Source: JAAYHG01 sp012735455
Lineage (GTDB): Bacteria; Bacillota; DTU030; DUMP01
Reading direction: 5' to 3'
NCBI GenBank assembly: GCA_050951365.1
Contig: JBMNIX010000009.1
Coordinates: 186,001 to 250,000 of the forward strand
DNA length: 64,000 nt
Shown in pieces: positions 58,704-64,000 of the stretch. The notes under the pieces were generated by a model. It was not told the DNA's origin. It did not search any database and was given only the letters and a program-made list of their open reading frames with translations. The position numbers were made by a program, and so were the translations under genes. Each line of letters begins with the position of its first letter. The first letter of the stretch is position 1.

Positions 58704-59587
58704 TCCCCCTTGAAGCCGACCGCTTCATCAAGCGCGTCGGCCCCGGCAATGATTTCTGTAAGTTCTTCGGTAATAGCCGCCTGCCGGGCCCGGTTGAAGG
58801 ACAAGGTTAAGCCTGATAGAAGTTCTTCGGCGTTATCGGCAGCAGCCTCCATGGCCGCTACGCGAGAGCCGTGTTCGGCTGTCTTAGCCTCTAAGATAAT
58901 ACGATAAACGTTTGTAATAAGGTAACGAGGAAGTAGTTCGTTCAAAACCTCCTCTTCCCCTGGCTCTAAGAAGTAGACACTTTCGTATTTCTTCGGACTG
59001 GCCATCTTCTCCCGTTCCACCGGCAGCACGCGCCGCACTACCGGTTTCTGGGTGACCACAGAGTAAAAACGGGTGTAAACGAAGTACACGGCATCGTAGC
59101 GGCCGGAAACAAAGTCAGCACTCACCCTGTCGACCAAAGGGCGTACGGAGTCGTGCGTTAACTGGTCCGGATAGCTGTCGTAGCTTCTCAATACCTTGTA
59201 GCCCAGGTGCCGGAAGAAATGCTCCGCCTTAGAACCGACTGTGATAACCTCAACCTCTGCCTCGTCCTGGTCCACCACAAACTGAGCCTCACGCAGGACA
59301 TCGGCGTTATAGCCACCGCAGAGTCCCTGGTCGGAACTCAACACCACATAACAAGCCTTCTGAATGGGACGCTCACAAAAAAAGGGGTGCTTGAACTCAC
59401 CGTGTTGAGTCTCTAAGTCTCGCAGCAACTCACGAATTTTCCGGGCATAAGGGCGTGCCTCCAGTAGCTGCCGCTGGGCCTTTTGCAGCTTGGCTGTCGC
59501 GATCATTTTCATCGCCCGGGTCATATGCTCAATGTTTTCCACTACCTTAATACGACGCTTGATATTGCTAAGACTCTGCACCGCCAT
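58700..59587 (-). CDS. atpG: ATP synthase F1 gamma subunit
   Basis: The central rotor shaft. The 295-residue product has the N-terminal helix SNIKRRIKVVENIEHMTRAM with KMIATAKLQKAQ, SSDQGLCGGYNADVL in the Rossmann-like part, and the C-terminal helix ASRVAAMEAAADNAEELLSGLTLSFNRARQAAITEE. Length and ends are normal, so the rotor is unaffected by the alpha-delta fusion next to it. Confidence 0.97.
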   Translation of the reverse strand: MAVQSLSNIKRRIKVVENIEHMTRAMKMIATAKLQKAQRQLLEARPYARKIRELLRDLETQHGEFKHPFFCERPIQKACYVVLSSDQGLCGGYNADVLREAQFVVDQDEAEVEVITVGSKAEHFFRHLGYKVLRSYDSYPDQLTHDSVRPLVDRVSADFVSGRYDAVYFVYTRFYSVVTQKPVVRRVLPVEREKMASPKKYESVYFLEPGEEEVLNELLPRYLITNVYRIILEAKTAEHGSRVAAMEAAADNAEELLSGLTLSFNRARQAAITEELTEIIAGADALDEAVGFKGE

Positions 59588-59592
59588 CCCTC

Positions 59593-61380
59593 CTATGCCT
59601 TAAAACCACTAACGATAGCGGCACAGGCCTCTTCCAAAAGCCTCTCTAACTCAGTTGTGATTTTGCCTGTTTTCGCAATCTCAGCCAGGAGCTCAGGCTT
59701 ATCAGCCTTAAGGGACCTCAGTAGCTCTTTCTCACAATTGCTCACGTCTTCTGCCGCCATGCCATCAAAGTACCCCCTGCCTGCCGCAAAAAGGACCACT
59801 ACTTGGGCCTCTACGGGAAGGGGCTGGTACTGCGGCTGCTTTAGGATCTCCACCAGGCGTTCGCCACGATGCAATTTCGCCAGTGTTGCCTTATCCAGGT
59901 CAGAGCCAAACTTAGCAAAAGCCGCCAGTTCGCGGTATTGAGATAGATCCAGACGCAAACTGCCTGCTACCTGTTTCATAGCTTTAATCTGGGCATTGCC
60001 ACCCACCCGGGAAACAGAAAGGCCTACATTAACAGCCGGACGTACACCAGCGAAGAAAAGATCTGTGTCCAAGTAGATCTGTCCGTCGGTTATAGAAATA
60101 ACGTTAGTAGGGATATACGCCGAAACGTCACCGGCCTGTGTTTCTACGATCGGCAGGGCTGTTAGGGAGCCGCCGCCTAGTTCATCACTGAGTTTGGCTG
60201 CACGCTCCAACAGCCGGGAATGGAGGTAAAAGATGTCTCCTGGATAGGCCTCTCGGCCAGGCGGACGCCTCAGTAGAAGGGACATAGCCCGGTAAGCCAC
60301 CGCGTGTTTCGAAAGATCATCGTACACCACCAGCGCGTGCTTGCCCTGGTACATAAACCATTCAGCAATGGCGCAGCCAGCATAGGGGGCTAGGTATTGC
60401 ATGGTAGGAGAATCGCCGGCAGTAGCTGCCACCACCACTGTGTATTCCAGGGTACCATGATCACTCAATGTCTGCACCAGTTGGGCCAGACTCGACGCTT
60501 TTTGGCCAATAGAGACATAGACACAATAGACGTCTTTACCTTTCTGATTCAAGATGGTATCAATGGCGATGGCGGTCTTTCCAGTCTGCCTGTCACCGAT
60601 AATCAATTCACGTTGACCACGACCAATGGGCACCATGGCGTCAATAGCCTTGATACCAGTTTGCAGCGGTTCACGCACCGGCTGCCGATCTACAACGCCA
60701 GGCGCCGGCCCTTCCACAGGTCGAAAACCTTCAGGCTTGATAGGACCACGATCGTCAAGGGGGCGTCCCAAGGCATCCACCACTCGTCCCAAGAGCGCCA
60801 TACCTACAGGAACCTCCACTACGCGACCGGTGCGATGGACATGGTCACCCTCCTTGATATGGTCGTCAACCCCCAAGAGAACAACACCTATATGATCCGT
60901 ATCCAGGTTGAGCACCTGTCCCAATGTCCCGGATGAAAACTCCAAGATTTCTCCAACCATGGCGCTACCCAATCCCTGAACTCGTGCCACTCCATCACCA
61001 ACATCACTAACCCAACCGATTTCTGCCACCTCGGTCCGGAATTCTGCCTTGTTCAGGTTTTTCTCAATGGCCTCCGCCAAACAATCCAAACTTGCAGCCT
61101 GACCCTCTGTCGCACTGAGAAGCTTTTCCTGCAAAGCTGCTAGCCGGCCACGTACACTAGCATCAATCACCTTATCGCCGATACGGATAATCATACCGCC
61201 AATAAGAGTAGGGTCAACTTCTTGGTTCAGAGTATACGACTGCTTCAGTGACTCGCTAAGTTTCCGGCGCAGCTTTTTTAGATCCTCATGTCCTAGGGTT
61301 GTGGCGGAGATAACCTCCACTACAAGGTCAGTGTCCGACCCACTCTCCCCTTTCAAAGCCGCATTGCCGTAGATGCTCAT
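59593..61380 (-). CDS. atpA: Fusion of the delta-subunit C-terminal domain with the ATP synthase alpha subunit
   Basis: One 595-residue frame. Residues 1-18 are a linker. About 19-88 match the C-terminal domain of the delta (OSCP) subunit: VVEVISATTLGHEDLKKL and EVDPTLIGGMIIRIGDKVID followed by ASVRGRL. About 98 onward is a complete alpha subunit: an N-terminal helix (LAEAIEKNLNKAEFRTEV), GWVSDVGDGVARVQGLG, the P-loop GDRQTGKTAIAIDT near 262, and SVSRVGGNAQIKAMKQVAG with the arginine finger. The N-terminal six-helix domain of delta is absent, and atpF directly precedes the start (ATGA overlap), so it cannot be hidden there. No separate atpH lies in the operon. Normal alpha is about 500 residues. 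The frame is continuous, with conserved codons throughout. Confidence 0.95.
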   Translation of the reverse strand: MSIYGNAALKGESGSDTDLVVEVISATTLGHEDLKKLRRKLSESLKQSYTLNQEVDPTLIGGMIIRIGDKVIDASVRGRLAALQEKLLSATEGQAASLDCLAEAIEKNLNKAEFRTEVAEIGWVSDVGDGVARVQGLGSAMVGEILEFSSGTLGQVLNLDTDHIGVVLLGVDDHIKEGDHVHRTGRVVEVPVGMALLGRVVDALGRPLDDRGPIKPEGFRPVEGPAPGVVDRQPVREPLQTGIKAIDAMVPIGRGQRELIIGDRQTGKTAIAIDTILNQKGKDVYCVYVSIGQKASSLAQLVQTLSDHGTLEYTVVVAATAGDSPTMQYLAPYAGCAIAEWFMYQGKHALVVYDDLSKHAVAYRAMSLLLRRPPGREAYPGDIFYLHSRLLERAAKLSDELGGGSLTALPIVETQAGDVSAYIPTNVISITDGQIYLDTDLFFAGVRPAVNVGLSVSRVGGNAQIKAMKQVAGSLRLDLSQYRELAAFAKFGSDLDKATLAKLHRGERLVEILKQPQYQPLPVEAQVVVLFAAGRGYFDGMAAEDVSNCEKELLRSLKADKPELLAEIAKTGKITTELERLLEEACAAIVSGFKA

Positions 61381-61898
61381 GCCCCGACACCCCCGCTCAC
61401 ATCGCGCAGGTCGAGATTATCCAAGAAATCAGTGACCAGTTTTCTACCGGTCTTTTCATCCAGTGACAGTTCTGTCACCTTGCTGGCCGCGAGAATGGCC
61501 AGGTTTACCATGTTCTCTTTCAGGTCTTCCAAAGCCCGCTCTTTCTCGTGCTTGACCTCTTCTTGCGTAGCAGCGATGATACGTTTGGACTCCTCACGTG
61601 CCTGTAGTATAATCTCCCGTTTCACCTTTTCCGCCTCACGAACGGCACTGGCTATTATGTCTTCAGCCTCGCGGTGTGCCCGCTGTCGCTCTTCTTCAGC
61701 AAGAGACCTGATCCTCGCCAGCTCATCCCGTGCTTGTTCGGCTTGGTCTAAGGCTTCCTGTATGCTGTCGCGGCGCTTTTTCATGTGGCGCATAAGGGGT
61801 TTGAACAAGAACAAACGTAGTGCCAGCAAGACTACGCCGAAATTGATGATGGTATATAGAAAGCTGATTAGGTTAGGGCTGATCAAGCCTCCTTCCAT
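61377..61898 (-). CDS. atpF: ATP synthase Fo b subunit
   Basis: The peripheral stalk. The 173-residue product has one N-terminal TM helix (FLYTIINFGVVLLALRLFLFKPL) and a long charged coiled coil (RDSIQEALDQAEQARDELAR to KERALEDLKENM). Its C-terminus (ILAASKVTELSLDEKTGRKL) is the part that would bind the delta C-terminal domain, here on alpha. The ATG at 61898 follows AAAGGAGG. Length is normal and there is no delta fusion on this subunit, unlike the mycobacterial b-delta protein. Confidence 0.95.
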   Translation of the reverse strand: MEGGLISPNLISFLYTIINFGVVLLALRLFLFKPLMRHMKKRRDSIQEALDQAEQARDELARIRSLAEEERQRAHREAEDIIASAVREAEKVKREIILQAREESKRIIAATQEEVKHEKERALEDLKENMVNLAILAASKVTELSLDEKTGRKLVTDFLDNLDLRDVSGGVGA

Positions 61899-61974
61899 AC
61901 AGCCTTCCTCCTTTCGCAACCAGAGATAGACACCCTGAACCAGCGAAGCTCATGTTCTCTTAATAGTAAACTTC

Positions 61975-62238
61975 CTATAGAAGTTGCAGTAGCGGGTTGG
62001 CAAAAATCAGCACCAAGGCAATAACAAAGGCATAGATGGTCAGCGACTCAATAATAGCAATACCGATCAGCATGGTCATGCGAATGTTGTCGGCTGCCTC
62101 GGGCTGGCGGGCAATCCCCTCCACTGCACTGCTTATCGCTTTACCTTGTCCCAACGCAGGGGCAATGGTACCGATACCAATCGCCAGTGCAGCACTAAGA
62201 ATGGTAACTGCTAAAACGAATGCTTTAGCGGTAATCAC
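61975..62238 (-). CDS. atpE: ATP synthase Fo c subunit with Na+-binding residue pattern
   Basis: The rotor ring subunit: an 87-residue hairpin of two TM helices. Residues P27 and Q31 in helix 1 (APALGQG) and E64, S65 and Y69 in helix 2 (IIESLTIY) match P28, Q32, E65, S66 and Y70 of the Na+-translocating Ilyobacter tartaricus ring, at an offset of one. H+-specific homologues usually lack the Ser and/or Gln. T67 of Ilyobacter is Leu here. The loop ARQPEA is normal. GTG start after AGGAGG. Confidence 0.95.
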   Translation of the reverse strand: MITAKAFVLAVTILSAALAIGIGTIAPALGQGKAISSAVEGIARQPEAADNIRMTMLIGIAIIESLTIYAFVIALVLIFANPLLQLL

Positions 62239-62301
62239 TGTATCATCCTCCTATTAACCACAATAAGAATAGCTAGCATTAGACCATAGATGCACTCTGC
62301 T

Positions 62302-62955
62302 CTATTCTTCCCCCGTAGCTTGGGTCAGGTATACCATAGCCAACATGGTAAATACCAACGCTTGGATAAGACCGGTAAAGAGGCCGAAAAGCAGCATTGG
62401 TACCGGCGCTATCAAAGGTACAATGAACCCTAGCACCGCAATTACGATGTGCTCACCTGTGATATTGCCAAACAAACGAAAGGCTAGAGAAAGCGGCTTT
62501 GAAATCTCTTCCAGGAGATTCAGTGGTAAGAAAAAAGGCATAGGTTCAAGAAAATGGTGTAAGTATGCCATCCCTTTCTTCTTTAAACCATAGAAGTGGT
62601 TGGCCAACAGTACAACGACAGCCAAACCTGCCGTAGTATTAATGTCACTGGTCGGGGCCGCCAGACCAGGTATAGATCCCATCCAGTTGCTAAGCAGGAT
62701 ATAGAGAAACAAGGCGCCGATAAAAGGTGCGTACTCTCTGCCCCTCTCCCCCATATTGTCTACGACCAATCCCTCCAGCATCTCCACCACCGTTTCAAGG
62801 GCATTTTGCAGCCCCCCCGGAACATCCTGCAGGCGACGGGTAGAAACGAAAGCCATGACCGCAACAAAGGCGCTTAGAATAGTGCTCATGACAACTGTGT
62901 TGGTAACTGGTATTCCACAGAATTCGGCCACTGCAACAGGACCTAGATGTTCCAT
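62302..62955 (-). CDS. atpB: ATP synthase Fo a subunit
   Basis: The stator ion channel. The 217-residue product has the essential Arg in KPLSLAFRLFGNITGEHIVI, LLSNWMGSIPGL, and a C-terminal GLIQALVFTMLAMVYLTQA with the conserved Gln. ATG after AAAAGGGG. It follows the usual order I-a-c-b. Confidence 0.96.
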   Translation of the reverse strand: MEHLGPVAVAEFCGIPVTNTVVMSTILSAFVAVMAFVSTRRLQDVPGGLQNALETVVEMLEGLVVDNMGERGREYAPFIGALFLYILLSNWMGSIPGLAAPTSDINTTAGLAVVVLLANHFYGLKKKGMAYLHHFLEPMPFFLPLNLLEEISKPLSLAFRLFGNITGEHIVIAVLGFIVPLIAPVPMLLFGLFTGLIQALVFTMLAMVYLTQATGEE

Positions 62956-62962
62956 GACGGAA

Positions 62963-63349
62963 TCACCCCTTTTGCTTCCTTCCCAAGCCTAATGGGATGA
63001 GACAGTTCAGCCAAAGACACGTCTGGGGAAATAAGAATCCAACCACTACCGCCCAAAGCCCCTGTGGTGCAAAGCGGGCAACCAAGAAAAAAATCAGTAA
63101 AACAATAACGTACCGAGCCAAAGAGCAGGCCAAAAAAAACACCTGAACACGGTCCGTCCCCGTGGGACGCAAACCATGCTCAACTGTAGATTTCAGAATC
63201 CTAAGGTTAGCAACGCCTGCCCCTACTCCCAGGAGGAATAGCCTATCTGCTAACGCAGGGCCAAATATAAACAAAAATACGACAACCACAAACCCCAAGG
63301 TTAGACTGCACCACTCAGCCCGTCTCAGTAGACACCTAACCTTAGTCAC
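62963..63349 (-). CDS. atpI: ATP synthase subunit I (AtpI)
   Basis: A 128-residue, four-TM membrane protein thought to help assemble the c ring. The FVVVVFLFIFGPALADRLFLLGVGAGVANL segment and Cys-containing helices fit AtpI of Clostridia. GTG start inside the end of the upstream gene (eight-base overlap); atpB starts seven bases downstream. Confidence 0.85.
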   Translation of the reverse strand: MTKVRCLLRRAEWCSLTLGFVVVVFLFIFGPALADRLFLLGVGAGVANLRILKSTVEHGLRPTGTDRVQVFFLACSLARYVIVLLIFFLVARFAPQGLWAVVVGFLFPQTCLWLNCLIPLGLGRKQKG

Positions 63350-63608
63350 GCTTTAGCGCATCCTTTTGTTCTTCGGCTCTTGCTTTCGTTGGTATTGGTA
63401 CCATCTTGGACAACATCTTGTAGACATTCCAAATCCCCGACGTCACACCGAACAGGATCAAGGCGAGGATCCAACCTTCGCCTAAGCCATACCTCTTGTT
63501 CAGGTAGTTGCCGAGAAAAGCGAACATGAGAACAGGTACAGCTAGCCGCATGCCTAGATCCAAGGCAACACCGAAGCTATCCATAAACGACGTTCGTCTT
63601 GCCGCCAT
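63342..63608 (-). CDS. AtpZ/AtpQ-type small membrane protein
   Basis: An 88-residue, two-TM protein that opens the atp operon, with FGVALDLGMRLAVPVLMFAFLGNYLNKRYG and GWILALILFGVTSGIWNVYKML. The family ('F0F1-ATPase subunit/Ca2+-Mg2+ transporter') regularly precedes atpI. The ATG at 63608 follows GGGGG; the frame extends to 63623. Confidence 0.85.
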   Translation of the reverse strand: MAARRTSFMDSFGVALDLGMRLAVPVLMFAFLGNYLNKRYGLGEGWILALILFGVTSGIWNVYKMLSKMVPIPTKARAEEQKDALKRD

Positions 63609-63680
63609 TATCAACCCCCACAATCTTTCAATCCAGCTTATGGTGACGAGTAGTAAGTTTTATCGTATCTCTTCGGCAAC

Positions 63681-63709
63681 ATCATAGCACTGAAGCATAG
63701 TTTTGACAA
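63681..63709 (-). promoter_or_regulatory. Sigma-A promoter of the ATP synthase operon
   Basis: On the minus strand: TTGTCA (63704-63709), 17-base spacer, TATGAT (63681-63686), about 70 bases before the first start codon. Confidence 0.8.
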
Positions 63710-63788
63710 GGGTCAACCCTCCCAAGGCAAGCCATCTGCAGCAACCCTTTTCTTTACCTTGTCTCTTGCCTCTCCCTTTCATGTAAAA

Positions 63789-63816
63789 GCCAGTCTCTAG
63801 CAAACTAGAGACTGGC
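63789..63816 (-). terminator. Terminator of the HAD hydrolase gene
   Basis: CCAGTCTCTAG and CTAGAGACTGG form a perfect 11-bp stem with a four-base loop, followed on the minus strand by CTTTTACAT. The stop codon of the gene lies in the stem. Confidence 0.9.
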
Positions 63817-64000
63817 CACAAAGTCGGGTAAGTCCGTTATTCTTCCTCGGGCCACGGGCGCAAGCCTGGTCTTGCCCCGGTCAATCAGGAAATCCTCCAC
63901 CAAGAAAGTCCTAATACCGACCTTGGCCGCCACCATGTCCTCTTCCATATCATTGCCTACCATCCAACACTCTTCAGGATTGCGCCCTAGAAGCTCTAGT
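63805..64000 (-). CDS. HAD-superfamily hydrolase (partial, C-terminal part only)
   Basis: The last 64 codons of a gene running in from the right edge. CWMVGNDMEEDMVAAKVGIR with TFLVEDFLI matches HAD motif IV (the acidic pair in GNDxxED) and the usual following strand. It ends PDFVASL and stops at 63805. The rest, including the nucleophilic Asp motif, lies outside the window, so the subfamily is open. Confidence 0.8.
   Translation of the reverse strand, partial: LELLGRNPEECWMVGNDMEEDMVAAKVGIRTFLVEDFLIDRGKTRLAPVARGRITDLPDFVASL

Noticed and set aside
60397..60936. Plus-strand open frame of 179 codons opposite the alpha subunit gene
   Set aside because: It is the complement of a highly conserved coding region, has no ribosome site and shows no recognisable protein features.
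61020..61110. Internal TTG start that would give a normal-length alpha subunit without the delta domain
   Set aside because: Only a weak AGAGGG-like site lies nearby and spacing is poor, whereas the start at 61380 has an ATGA overlap with atpF. I keep it as an alternative to test, not as an annotation.

Overview
The window comes from an endospore-forming, anaerobic-type Firmicute of the class Clostridia. The evidence is gene content: the spoIIA operon, spoVA genes, spoIIM and dacF in a conserved block, a B12-dependent class II ribonucleotide reductase, a corrinoid adenosyltransferase, and AtpI/AtpZ-type ATP synthase accessory proteins. By eye the GC content is moderate, and strong Shine-Dalgarno (SD) sequences are followed by frequent GTG and TTG starts. 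Gene order (DUF3866, NUDIX, spoIIM, xerD, deoB, punA, dacF, spoIIAA-AB-sigF) recalls the Moorella/Thermacetogenium/Desulfotomaculum group. I cannot name the species.

Layout. 1-8.4 kb (minus strand): spoVAD (cut by the window edge), spoVAC, a dodecin, sigF-spoIIAB-spoIIAA behind a probable sigma-H promoter, dacF, punA, deoB, xerD and spoIIM. 8.4-10.3 kb: a NUDIX gene and a DUF3866 gene broken by several small indels, with a tiny ORF between them. 10.4-20.7 kb: NSS-family Na+ symporter, DUF1540 protein, cobO, M18 aminopeptidase, PP-loop tRNA thiolase, ogt, a metallo-beta-lactamase (MBL)-fold hydrolase, a thioredoxin-reductase-like flavoprotein, ten tRNAs (one alone, nine in an array) and pncB. 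20.7-29 kb: lytic transglycosylase, coaE, mutM, polA, an AviRa-type rRNA methyltransferase, and an ECF sigma/anti-sigma pair. 29.2-38.2 kb (plus strand): an 11-gene Mrp/Mbh-type cation antiporter operon with four large antiporter-like subunits. 38.3-56.7 kb (mostly minus): L,D-transpeptidase, YmaF, tRNA-Leu, a DNA glycosylase, an XRE-cupin regulator, phoPR, a thioesterase, proA (frameshifted), proB, pyk, dnaE, sepF, an aminotransferase, nrdJ and yjbQ. 56.8-63.6 kb (minus): the whole F1Fo ATP synthase operon. The right edge cuts a HAD hydrolase.

The most unusual object is in the ATP synthase operon. No free-standing delta subunit is encoded. Instead the C-terminal (OSCP-type) domain of delta is fused in frame to the N-terminus of alpha, and the delta N-terminal domain is absent. 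The c subunit of the same operon carries the Pro/Gln/Glu-Ser/Tyr ligand pattern of Na+-binding rotor rings. With the Mrp/Mbh antiporter operon and an NSS-family Na+ symporter in the same 64 kb, this suggests an organism that couples energy at least partly through Na+.

A second theme is sequence integrity. About ten single- or double-base indels disrupt otherwise well-conserved genes, eight of them between 8.3 and 9.8 kb. Several of them restore the reading frame and some lie next to G/C runs. Assembly error is therefore at least as likely as true gene decay.
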